In this document: positions 55,220-64,000 of the stretch, piece after piece
How positions within the stretch are numbered: the stretch's first letter is position 1
How the letters are laid out: every line of letters starts with the position of its first letter
Assembly: GCF_017084525.1 (NCBI RefSeq)
Contig: NZ_CP070950.1
Span: 3,782,001 to 3,846,000 of the forward strand
Source of the DNA: Conexibacter sp. SYSU D00693
GTDB lineage: Bacteria > Actinomycetota > Thermoleophilia > Solirubrobacterales > Solirubrobacteraceae
Direction: 5' to 3'
Length of the DNA stretch: 64,000 bases
Program-made: the position numbers and the translations under genes
Notes under the pieces: generated by a model
The model's input: the letters and a program-made list of their open reading frames with translations, nothing else
Databases searched by the model: none
Told to the model about the DNA's origin: nothing

Positions 55220-56200
55220 ATGCTCGACTTCCAGATCCCCCGCATCACGGCTGAGTCCGTCGAGGAGAACCGCGGCTCGTTCGTCATCGAGCCCCTCGAC
55301 CGCGGCTTCGGCTACACGTTCGGCAACTCCCTGCGCCGGGTGCTGCTGTCGTCGCTGGCCGGGGCGTCCGTCACGAGCGTCCGCATCGAGGGCGTCGCGC
55401 ACGAGTTCTCGACGATCAACGGCGTCAAGGAGGACGTGACCGACATCGTCCTCAACCTCAAGGGCATCGTGTGCCGCATGCACTCGGACGCCACCGAGGT
55501 CGAGGCGCCGCTCGTCGTCACCGGCCCGGGTGAGATCACCGCCAAGGACGTCGACCTGCCCGCCGGCGTCGAGGTGCTCAACCCCGACGCGCACATCGCG
55601 ACGCTCGAGAAGAAGACGAAGCTCGAGATGTACATGACGATCGGCCGCGGTCGTGGCTACCGCCCGGCGGAGGACAACAAGTCCCCCGACCAGCCGATCG
55701 GCGTCATCCCGATCGACTCGATCTTCTCGCCCGTGCGCCGCGTCGCCTACTCGGTCGAGCAGGCCCGCGTCGGCCAGCGCACCGACTACGACAAGCTCAC
55801 GCTCGACATCGAGACCGACGGCTCGATCGACCCGCAGGCCGCGCTGCGCGAGGCCGCGGAGATCCTCATCTCGCAGCTGGCGATCTTCACCGACCCGGAC
55901 CGCGTCGAGGAGCTCCGCGTGGGCGCCGGCGGTCCGTCGTCGCTCGAGGCGGGCGACGTCGTGGGCGTCAACGGCGCCGGCGGTGGCGCCGGCGGCCCGA
56001 TGCACGACATCCTCATCGAGGAGCTCGAGCTCGGCGTCCGCTCCTACAACTGCCTCAAGCGCGCCGGCATCCAGACCGTCGGCGACCTCATCTCCAAGAG
56101 CGAGGGCGAGCTGGCCGCGATCCCGAACTTCGGCAAGAAGTCGATCGACGAGGTCATCGAGACCCTCCACGCGCGCGGCCTGGACCTGCGCGAGGACTAG
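55220..56200 (+). CDS. rpoA: DNA-directed RNA polymerase subunit alpha
   Basis: A 326-residue alpha subunit. The N-terminal domain ([23 protein letters not shown]) dimerises and starts core assembly. The C-terminal domain ([21 protein letters not shown], then [13 protein letters not shown]) binds upstream DNA and regulators. A Gly/Ala-rich linker ([10 protein letters not shown]) joins them. Normal length. A 111-base gap after rpsD contains a GC-rich inverted sequence (GCGCGCTGCCGCCCGC-like), possibly a weak attenuator. Confidence 0.98.
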   Translation: MLDFQIPRITAESVEENRGSFVIEPLDRGFGYTFGNSLRRVLLSSLAGASVTSVRIEGVAHEFSTINGVKEDVTDIVLNLKGIVCRMHSDATEVEAPLVVTGPGEITAKDVDLPAGVEVLNPDAHIATLEKKTKLEMYMTIGRGRGYRPAEDNKSPDQPIGVIPIDSIFSPVRRVAYSVEQARVGQRTDYDKLTLDIETDGSIDPQAALREAAEILISQLAIFTDPDRVEELRVGAGGPSSLEAGDVVGVNGAGGGAGGPMHDILIEELELGVRSYNCLKRAGIQTVGDLISKSEGELAAIPNFGKKSIDEVIETLHARGLDLRED

Positions 56201-56231
56201 GACCCTCAGGACTCCGGAAGGCCATAGGACG

Positions 56232-56585
56232 ATGCGTCACCAGAAGACCCGCGGCAAGCTCAGCCGCGACGCCGCGCACCGCAAGGCGCTCATGCGCAAC
56301 CTCTGCAAGGAGGTCATCGAGCACGAGCGGATCAAGACGACCGAGGCGAAGGCCAAGGCCGTCAAGCCCGAGCTCGAGCAGCTCATCACCCTCGCCAAGC
56401 GCGGCGACCTCCACGCCCGCCGGCAGGCCCTCAGCGCCCTGGGCCAGGACAAGTTCGCGGTGCACAAGCTCTTCGAGGAGGTCGCTCCGCGCTACGCCGA
56501 GCGCCCGGGCGGCTACACGCGCATCCTGAAGCTGGGACCGCGTCGGTCGGACTCGACCGAGATGGTCTTCCTCGAGCTCGTCTAG
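56232..56585 (+). CDS. rplQ: 50S ribosomal protein L17
   Basis: A 117-residue L17 near the exit tunnel. Seen: [24 protein letters not shown], then [32 protein letters not shown] and the ending [25 protein letters not shown] (in part [15 protein letters not shown]). ATG 56232 is 31 bases after rpoA. A hairpin terminator follows, and then a repeat module. truA, its usual neighbour, lies 1.4 kb further on. Confidence 0.97.
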   Translation: MRHQKTRGKLSRDAAHRKALMRNLCKEVIEHERIKTTEAKAKAVKPELEQLITLAKRGDLHARRQALSALGQDKFAVHKLFEEVAPRYAERPGGYTRILKLGPRRSDSTEMVFLELV

Positions 56586-56610
56586 CGCGCGTCGCGCGTC
56601 AGTCTTCCTC

Positions 56611-56637
56611 CGGGGGCGGCCTTGATGGCCGCCCTCG
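56611..56637 (+). terminator. Hairpin terminator after rplQ
   Basis: GGGCGGCC (56614-56621) pairs with GGCCGCCC (56627-56634) with a TTGAT loop; three outer pairs extend the stem to 11. It is followed by TCGTTCT. 25 bases after the rplQ stop. Confidence 0.75.
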
Positions 56638-56650
56638 GTCGTTCTGGGGT

Positions 56651-56940
56651 GGCGTTCCGCTCAGGCGGGCTGGGCGGGGCGGCACGGTCGCTGCCCGGCG
56701 GTGAGGGAGCGCAGGGACTGGCCGCGGCGTGGTTCGCGGGGCGGTCTGGTCGCCGGGCGCCGCTGACCCTGGACTCCACCGCCCTGCGCACCGTGACCCT
56801 GAAGTTGACCGCCTCATAGGCGGTCAACTCCAGGGTCACGAACGCCGCCTGCTGCCCCTGGACTGCGGGTGGCTGTCCCCTCCTCGGTCCCGAGAAGCGG
56901 ACGCCCGCGCCACGACCCACAGCGCGAACGGCGCTCCGCT
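56651..56940. repeat. Intergenic repeat module (third locus)
   Basis: This stretch between rplQ and a convergent gene carries no gene. It starts GGCGTTCCGCTC, then GCGGTGAGGGAG, then TTCGCGGGGCGG, then the hairpin described separately, then GTCCCCTCCTCGGTCCCGAG, and ends AACGGCGCTCCGCT at the stop of the convergent gene. The same motif order occurs at 33391-33800, and its outer motifs also delimit the repeats at 6124-6420. Length about 290, close to the 289-bp unit upstream of rpoB. Confidence 0.75.
56792..56840. repeat. Long hairpin, 23-bp stem, GTGACCCTG...CAGGGTCAC
   Basis: Arms 56792-56814 and 56818-56840 pair over 23 bases with one mismatch that would be G-U in one strand; the loop is CAT. 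The arm core TTGACCGCC/GGCGGTCAA also occurs twice in the module at 33391-33800 (as GGAGTTGACCGCC near 33493 and 33518). No T tail, so either a bidirectional terminator or a mobile-type repeat. Confidence 0.8.
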
Positions 56941-57545
56941 CAGGCCACGCGCGCCGCCACCGCCACGAGCGCCCCGTCAGCCGTCGCCCGCAGGGAGTGC
57001 GCCACGCCCGCCGGCACCCGCACGACCTCGCCGGCTCGCACGATCCGCTGCTGCACCGCCCCGAGCGTCATGTGCGCTGCCCCGGCCGTGACGGCGATGA
57101 CCTCCTCGGTCTCGTGCGCATGCTCCTCGCCCTCGCTCGCGCCCGCGTCGAGCTGCAGGACGACGACCGTCACGCCCGCGCCGTGGTCGGCGCCGTCGAA
57201 CACCCGCCCGGCACGTTCGCGGTCTGCCGGCAGGTCGGCCGCCGCGCGCACGCGCAGGTAGGTCCCGCGCTCCTGGAGCTCGTCCTCGACCGCGACCGCG
57301 TCGAACCACGCCTCCTGCGCGCTCGGCAGTCCCGCCGGCCGCGCCCGCAACGCCGCGAGCACGCCGGCGTCGTCGTGCTCGACCGCGAGGGCGTAGAGCT
57401 CGTCCTGCGCCACGCCCAGTCGCGCGAGGCACGTGTGGTCGACGGGACACCCGAACGTGAGCCCGTCGGCCTCACCGGCCGCCGTCAGCCGCGCCTTGTC
57501 GAGCATCCGCGGCAACCACGCGTAGCCTTCGAGCTCGGCGTCCAT
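56940..57545 (-). CDS. DUF5069-like and cupin domain fusion protein
   Basis: About 201 residues. The N-terminal 100 (GYAWLPRMLDKARLTAAG, LTFGCPVDHTCLARLGV, EAWFDAVAVEDEL) resemble DUF5069, a small domain of unknown function. The C-terminal 90 form a cupin: HAHETEEVIAV (His142, His144, Glu148) and VPAGVAHSL (His183) are the metal ligands. ATG 57545 has GGATGGAGG nine or more bases upstream. Cupins can be enzymes or sensors; the fusion suggests a metal-dependent small-molecule role, not known. Divergent from the next gene by 31 bases. Confidence 0.75.
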   Translation of the reverse strand: MDAELEGYAWLPRMLDKARLTAAGEADGLTFGCPVDHTCLARLGVAQDELYALAVEHDDAGVLAALRARPAGLPSAQEAWFDAVAVEDELQERGTYLRVRAAADLPADRERAGRVFDGADHGAGVTVVVLQLDAGASEGEEHAHETEEVIAVTAGAAHMTLGAVQQRIVRAGEVVRVPAGVAHSLRATADGALVAVAARVA

Positions 57546-57576
57546 GGGTCGCGCCTCCATCCGCGACCATGCTCCC

Positions 57577-57927
57577 ATGCCCCGCAGCGCCCGCGAGGAG
57601 GAGCTCGTCACCGCGGCCAAGGCCCGCCTCGACCGCCTGCGCCTCTTCCCCCGTCCTGTCGACGTCCGGCGCGTGCGGGTCAGGAGCACGCCGTGGCTCT
57701 TCGGCCTTCCGTGGTTCCGGCGCTTCCGCGGCTACGCGATCGGACCGCTGGTGCTCGTGAGGATGCCGATGGCCGACGTGCCCGAGGACCTCGTCGTCCA
57801 CGAGCTGTGCCACGTCTGGCAGTTCCAGCACCGGCCGCTGCGGATGTGGACGTCCTACCTGTGGCAGGGCTACCGCGACAACGAGCACGAGGTGCAGGCG
57901 CGCGCGGCGGTGAGCGAGACGCGCTAG
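57577..57927 (+). CDS. Small HExxH metalloprotease-like protein (DUF4157-type)
   Basis: A 116-residue protein. HELCHVWQFQH (His75, Glu76, His79) is an HExxH zinc motif of the HExxHVxQ kind found in DUF4157 domains, and NEHEVQARAA (Glu103 or Glu105) gives a likely third ligand. Before it, YAIGPLVLVR resembles the preceding strand. There is no signal peptide or membrane segment. It is much shorter than most DUF4157 proteins, which are parts of large toxins or secreted proteins. I start at ATG 57577; ATG 57544 is in frame but overlaps the start of the divergent gene. Function unknown. Confidence 0.7.
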   Translation: MPRSAREEELVTAAKARLDRLRLFPRPVDVRRVRVRSTPWLFGLPWFRRFRGYAIGPLVLVRMPMADVPEDLVVHELCHVWQFQHRPLRMWTSYLWQGYRDNEHEVQARAAVSETR

Positions 57928-57945
57928 CCGTACGCTCCGCGGCCG

Positions 57946-58716
57946 ATGGCGACGACGCGCCTCACCCTCGCCTACGACGGGACCGCGTTCGCGGGCTGGG
58001 CCCGGCAGCCCGGCGGGCAGCGGACGGTGCAGGGGGTCGTCGAGGAGGCGCTCGCGGTGCTGCACCGCGGGGAGCCGACGCCGCTGACCGTCGCGGGACG
58101 GACGGACGCCGGCGTGCACGCGTGGGAGCAGGTGGCCTCCTACACCGGCGAGCCGGTGCGGCTGCGCAGCCTGAACGCGCTGCTGCCGGGCGACGTCGCG
58201 GCGCTCGCCTGCGAGCCGGCACCCGACGGCTTCGACGCGCGGCGGTGGGCGACCTCGCGGCGCTACTGCTACCGCGTCCTCGCGCGCGAGGCCCCCGACC
58301 CGTTCCGCCGCACGACGACGCTGCACTGGCGCCACGGCGTCGACCTCGAGGCGCTGCAGGCCTGTGCGACGGCGCTCGCCGGGACGCACGACTTCACCGC
58401 CTTCACCCCGACCGACACCGAGCACGTGCGCTTCACGCGCGACGTCCTCGCGGCCTCCTGGACGCGCACCGCCGACGACGTCCTCGAGTTCCGCATCGAG
58501 GCCGACGCCTTCATGCGCCAGATGAACCGGATCCTCGTCGGGACCATGCTCCAGGTCGGCGGCGGCCGGCGCTCGCTTGGGGAGTTCGTCGCGCTGCTGG
58601 GCGGGGCCCACCGGCGCGAGGCGGGACCCACGGCGCCGCCGCACGGGCTGGCGCTGGCGGGCGTGTCCCACGGCGACGGGCCGACGCCGTGGAAGGACTC
58701 CGTGCCAACTCTGTGA
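57946..58716 (+). CDS. truA: tRNA pseudouridine synthase A
   Basis: A 256-residue enzyme that makes pseudouridine at tRNA positions 38-40. The catalytic Asp54 is in GRTDAGVHAW. LAYDGTAFAGWARQPG at the start and the RMNRILVG-type region (FMRQMNRILVGTMLQVGGGRR, in part) are typical. TACGCT lies nine bases before the ATG, a leaderless-type promoter, and no ribosome-binding site is seen. The start is 18 bases after the HExxH gene. Confidence 0.95.
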   Translation: MATTRLTLAYDGTAFAGWARQPGGQRTVQGVVEEALAVLHRGEPTPLTVAGRTDAGVHAWEQVASYTGEPVRLRSLNALLPGDVAALACEPAPDGFDARRWATSRRYCYRVLAREAPDPFRRTTTLHWRHGVDLEALQACATALAGTHDFTAFTPTDTEHVRFTRDVLAASWTRTADDVLEFRIEADAFMRQMNRILVGTMLQVGGGRRSLGEFVALLGGAHRREAGPTAPPHGLALAGVSHGDGPTPWKDSVPTL

Positions 58717-58766
58717 CAGCTCCGGGCGCGCTCGCGGAGGCGTCGTAGGGTAGGTCCCGAGCACAG

Positions 58767-59591
58767 ATGCGGGTCCTCCTCACGAACGACGACGGCATCG
58801 AGGCCGAGGGCCTCCAGACCCTGCGCGCGGCGCTGCAGGAGGTCGACGGGATCGACCTCGTCACGATCGCGCCCGACGGCAACCGGTCGGCGATCGGGCG
58901 CGGCATCACCACGCGCCGCCCGCTCATGGTCGAGCGCGTCGACCTCGGTGACGACGGCTCCACGCCGGCCTTCTCGTGCGACGGCACGCCCGTCGACTGC
59001 GTCCGCCTCGCGTCGCTGGGCCTCGTCGAGGGTTGGGCGCCCGACCTGGTCGTCGCCGGCATCAACCACGGCGCCAACCTCGGCGACGACGTGACGTACT
59101 CGGGGACCGTCGCGGCCGCGATGGAGGGCCTCGTGCTGGGGCTGCCGGCGATCGCCGTCTCCCAGCAGTCGCTCAAGCGCGAGATGGACTTCCGGCTCGG
59201 CGTCGAGTTCTCCTTCGGGCAGGCCGCGCGCTTCACGGCCCGGCTGGTCGAGGAGCTCGAGGACGTCCCCCTGCCGCCCTCGACGCTGCTCAACGTCAAC
59301 GTCCCCGCGGGCGATGCCGAGGGCGTCGAGGTCTGCCGCCTGGGCAAGCGGATCTACCGCGACCGCCTCGAGGACACGGGCGAGGGCGAGGGCGCCCGGC
59401 GCACGTTGTGGATCTACGGCTCCGACCCGGGCTTCGAGGACGAGCCGGGGACCGACCTCGCGGCGGTCCATGCGGGGCGCATCTCCGTCACCCCGGTCCA
59501 CCTCGACCTGACCCAGCACGACGGCATCGGCCCGCTGTCGATGGCCGAGCTCGGCCGCCTCGTCGCGCCCGCGGCCGAGGAGGTGGAGTAG
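58767..59591 (+). CDS. surE: 5'/3'-nucleotidase SurE
   Basis: A 274-residue phosphatase acting on nucleoside monophosphates. The metal site is TNDDGI (Asp8, Asp9), with Ser near SAIGRGIT and the ASN-type GINHGANLGDDVTYSGTVAAAMEG (in part NHGANLGDDVTYSGT). Normal length. TAGGGT and the overlapping TAGGTC (58746-58756) lie 10-15 bases before the ATG, so a leaderless or very short leader is likely. ligA follows three bases after its stop. Confidence 0.95.
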   Translation: MRVLLTNDDGIEAEGLQTLRAALQEVDGIDLVTIAPDGNRSAIGRGITTRRPLMVERVDLGDDGSTPAFSCDGTPVDCVRLASLGLVEGWAPDLVVAGINHGANLGDDVTYSGTVAAAMEGLVLGLPAIAVSQQSLKREMDFRLGVEFSFGQAARFTARLVEELEDVPLPPSTLLNVNVPAGDAEGVEVCRLGKRIYRDRLEDTGEGEGARRTLWIYGSDPGFEDEPGTDLAAVHAGRISVTPVHLDLTQHDGIGPLSMAELGRLVAPAAEEVE

Positions 59592-61667
<2,076 letters not shown>

Positions 61668-61765
61668 GCGCGGCGGACGCGGGCCATCAGGCGCGGGCGC
61701 GCGGATGCCGAGGAACGTGACGTGAAGCGCGACGAGGACCGCGCGGGCGCCGGTAGGTTGGACGC

Positions 61766-62719
61766 ATGAGGTGGGGAGCTCTCTTCGCGTCCCTCGTCGC
61801 GACGCTGCTGGTCGCGCTCGCGGTGGCGCCCGCGGCGAACGCCGCGTCGGTGACGGGCCTGCGCTGCGACTCGGGCCTGGCGAACGGCAAGACGCCGCTC
61901 CTCCTCGTCCACGGCACGAACACCGACGCCGGCGTCAGCTGGTCCTGGGGCTACGCGCGCGTGCTGCGCAACGACGGCCACGGCATCTGCACGATCGACC
62001 TCCCGCGCCGCGCCCTGGGCGACGTCCAGACGTCCCTCAAGCGCGTCGAGCAGGCGCTGCGCGAGGTCATCCGCCGGGCGAGGGGCCGGAAGGTCTCGCT
62101 CATCGGCCACAGCCAGGGCGCCTTCCACGCCGCGGCCGTCCTGCGCACCGCGCCGAGCCTCGCCAAGCGCGTCGACGACGTCATCGGCCTGGGCGGCGGC
62201 TACACGCGCGGGTCCGACGGCGTCGCCGCCGCGTGCGCCAACGGCTGCGAGCCGGCGCTGCTGCAGCTCGCTGCGGGCTCGAACTTCACCAGGGCCCTCA
62301 AGCGGCTGCCGATGCCCTCGGGCTCACGCATCACCGCGATCGGCTCGACGGCCGACGCGACGGTCACGCCGCAGCCGGCGGTCAACCGGCCCCCCTCGGG
62401 CCGCGGCACGTCGATCGAGATCCAGGACGTCTGCCCCGGCCGGAAGTTCTTCTACGGCTTCGACCACATCTCGCTCATCGGCGACGCCGTCGCCTTCGCG
62501 CTGGCCAAGGACGCGCTGGACCACCGCGGTGTCGCCCGGGCCGGCCGGATCGACCGCGGCGTCTGCGGGCAGGTGCTCATGCCGGGCGCCGACTTCCCCA
62601 CGTTCATGCGCAGCTTCCGCGAGTTCTCGCAGGCCAAGGCGCCCGAGAGCGTCGTCACGACGCGCGAGCCGGCGCTGCGCTGCCCGTTCAAGGCCGGCTG
62701 CAAGCGCCCGCGTCGCTGA
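61766..62719 (+). CDS. Secreted lipase-like alpha/beta hydrolase
   Basis: A 317-residue secreted protein. Signal peptide about 1-26 (LLVALAVAPAANA). The hydrolase core has LLLVHGTNTDAGVSWSWGYA and the nucleophile elbow IGHSQGAFHA with Ser116; His in GFDHISLIGDAVAFAL may be the catalytic His. Two Cys pairs (CDSG, CTID) may form disulfides. The layout follows the triacylglycerol lipase-type family (class 2). TAGGTT lies six bases before the ATG, a leaderless-type promoter. The next gene is a paralogue, five bases downstream. Substrate unknown. Confidence 0.82.
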   Translation: MRWGALFASLVATLLVALAVAPAANAASVTGLRCDSGLANGKTPLLLVHGTNTDAGVSWSWGYARVLRNDGHGICTIDLPRRALGDVQTSLKRVEQALREVIRRARGRKVSLIGHSQGAFHAAAVLRTAPSLAKRVDDVIGLGGGYTRGSDGVAAACANGCEPALLQLAAGSNFTRALKRLPMPSGSRITAIGSTADATVTPQPAVNRPPSGRGTSIEIQDVCPGRKFFYGFDHISLIGDAVAFALAKDALDHRGVARAGRIDRGVCGQVLMPGADFPTFMRSFREFSQAKAPESVVTTREPALRCPFKAGCKRPRR

Positions 62720-62724
62720 CGCGG

Positions 62725-63981
62725 GTGCGACGCCGGAGCCTCGCTCTCGCCGCGGCTGCGCTGGCCGGCCTCGCCGCCTGCGCCCCGCGCGCCCACGCGG
62801 CCGACGCGCTCGTCTGCGACGCCGGCGTGGCGAGCCGGCCCGCGACCCCGCTCCTGCTCGTCCACGGCACGAACGTGGACTCGCGGACGAACTGGTCGTG
62901 GGGCTTCGCCAAGGCGCTTCGCGAGCGCGGCCACGGCATCTGCACCGTCGACCTGCCGCAGCGCGGGACGGTCGACGTCCAGGACTCCATGCCGGTCGTC
63001 AACGCCGCCCTGCGCGAGGTCATCGCTCGGGCGGGCGGGCGCAAGGTGTCGTTGATCGGCCACAGCCAGGGCGGCTTCCACGTCGTCGCGGCGCTGCGCC
63101 TCGCGCCGGAGCTCGCGCCGCAGGTCGACGACGTCGTCGGGCTCGCAGGGCTCTACGACGAGGGCTCCACGGGCCTCGGCCACCGCTGCGACGACGGATG
63201 CCAGACGTCGCTCGTGCAGTTCGGCAAGGGCTCCCGGTTCATGGCGGCGATGCGGCGCTTCGCGTTCCCCGACGGGCCGGACGTGACGGCGATCGGGACG
63301 CTGCCGGACTCGACCGTCGCGCCGCAGCCCGCGGTGAACGAGCTGCCGCCGGGCGCCGGACGCTCGATGCAGATCCAGGACGTGTGCCCCGGCCGGGCCT
63401 TCGTCGACGGCCTCGACCACATCTTCCTCGCCGCCGACGCCGTGTCGTTCGCCCTCACCGCGGACGCGCTGGGCCATCCGGGTCCGGCCGACCCAGCGCG
63501 CATCCCGCGCTCGACCTGCTCCCAGCTCGTCTTCCCGCAGGCGGACCTCCTCGGGCTGGTGGGCATCGCGCCGGACGCGCTCGGCGCGACGGCGACGACG
63601 GGCTCCGGGACCCGTGAGGAGCCGCCGCTGCGCTGCCCGGTCGCGCCGGAGTGCGCCGCCGGCCCGGCCCACCCGGCCGCGAAGGCCACGGCCCGGATCA
63701 CCTCGAGGCGCTGGCGTCCCGGCGGAGGCGTCGCGGTCCGCGTCGCCCTGCCCGCCGCGGGCCGGGTGCGCCTCGCCTTCCGGGACGGCGCGGTCACGCC
63801 GTCGGTCGCGGCCCGGGCGGGCCGACGGACGGTGCGCGTCCCGCTGCGGCGGTGCGCGCAGGCCGGCCGCCGCTGCGCCGCCGTGCGCGCGGCGCACCGG
63901 CTGACGGTGACGGTCCAGGTCCGTGTCGGCCGCGAGGCCTTCCGCGCCGCGGGCCGCCCCGCCGTGCTGCGCCGCGGCTAG
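62725..63981 (+). CDS. Secreted lipase-like alpha/beta hydrolase with C-terminal beta domain
   Basis: About 418 residues from GTG 62725. The signal region MRRRSLALAAAALAGLAAC could be a lipoprotein signal (lipobox LAAC, Cys19) or end at AHA. The core is a clear paralogue of the gene before it: LLLVHGTNVDSRTNWSWGFA, GICTVDLPQRG and IGHSQGGFHV with Ser114, then GLDHIFLAADAVSFAL. After residue about 325 comes an Arg/Ala-rich beta domain (KATARITSRRWRPGGGVAVRV, in part ITSRRWRPGGG) like the tail of the hydrolase at 23493. The stop overlaps that of a convergent gene at the window end (CTAG). Confidence 0.82.
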   Translation: MRRRSLALAAAALAGLAACAPRAHAADALVCDAGVASRPATPLLLVHGTNVDSRTNWSWGFAKALRERGHGICTVDLPQRGTVDVQDSMPVVNAALREVIARAGGRKVSLIGHSQGGFHVVAALRLAPELAPQVDDVVGLAGLYDEGSTGLGHRCDDGCQTSLVQFGKGSRFMAAMRRFAFPDGPDVTAIGTLPDSTVAPQPAVNELPPGAGRSMQIQDVCPGRAFVDGLDHIFLAADAVSFALTADALGHPGPADPARIPRSTCSQLVFPQADLLGLVGIAPDALGATATTGSGTREEPPLRCPVAPECAAGPAHPAAKATARITSRRWRPGGGVAVRVALPAAGRVRLAFRDGAVTPSVAARAGRRTVRVPLRRCAQAGRRCAAVRAAHRLTVTVQVRVGREAFRAAGRPAVLRRG

Positions 63982-64000
63982 CCGTCGAAGTTCGCGATGA
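63978..64000 (-). CDS. Possible C-terminal end of a convergent gene (runs off the window)
   Basis: On the minus strand a frame enters from the right edge and reads IANFDG and a TAG stop at 63978-63980, overlapping the plus-strand stop. Two other convergent pairs in this window (17819-17822 and 21460-21463) share stops in just this CTAG way. Too short to judge otherwise. Confidence 0.3.

Overview
The window is a high-GC actinobacterial chromosome segment. An mce-type lipid-transport operon, zinc-type S14 and S4 proteins, many GTG starts and frequent leaderless-looking starts (TAnnnT 6-10 bases before the start codon) suggest a deep-branching Actinomycetota, most likely class Thermoleophilia, order Solirubrobacterales. 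That placement is inferred from gene content and composition only; no marker was aligned.

Layout. 1-6096: the 3' part of an mce operon (one partial and four complete MCE proteins, all overlapping by a few bases). 6097-6962: a gene-free stretch with a 289-bp tandem repeat. 6963-14891: rpoB-rpoC. 15022-24803: an accessory block with a HAD-like protein, an EamA-type and a FUSC-type membrane protein, an SseB-like protein, MerR, TetR and QsdR-type regulators, a large unrecognised polytopic membrane protein with a small frameshifted partner, and a secreted lipase-like hydrolase. 24869-31583: a six-gene branched-chain-amino-acid-type ABC transporter operon with an acyl-CoA ligase inside it. 31667-32368: two small paralogous heptad-repeat proteins. 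32443-38080: rpsL-rpsG, an opposed membrane-protein gene, then fusA-tuf. 38326-48437: the fused S10 and spc operons, rpsJ to rplO, including a 56-residue rpmD. 48514-50451: ohr and an opposed RTX-repeat protein, lying between rplO and secY. 50556-56585: secY-adk-map, then rpmJ-rpsM-rpsK-rpsD-rpoA-rplQ; the map-rpmJ gap is too short for infA. 56940-63981: a DUF5069-cupin fusion, a mini HExxH protein, truA, surE, ligA and two tandem secreted hydrolases.

Most of the window is the core transcription and translation machinery, in the usual order but broken by small opposed genes. Where transcription units converge there is either a strong hairpin or, in three places, overlapping stop codons sharing the bases CTAG.

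The most interesting non-coding signals are: (1) a family of about 280-400 bp intergenic modules at three operon ends, two of which carry long GACCCTG...CAGGGTC hairpins; (2) a second hairpin family with CATCGAGTGGCG-like arms at two convergent gene ends; (3) a terminator with a T-rich tail inside the fusA leader, which looks like an attenuator; and (4) recurrent leaderless promoter geometry. The most interesting proteins are the two tandem heptad proteins, the ribosomal proteins with long acidic or RGG-rich extensions (L22, S17, S5, S3), and the unrecognised 625-residue membrane protein.
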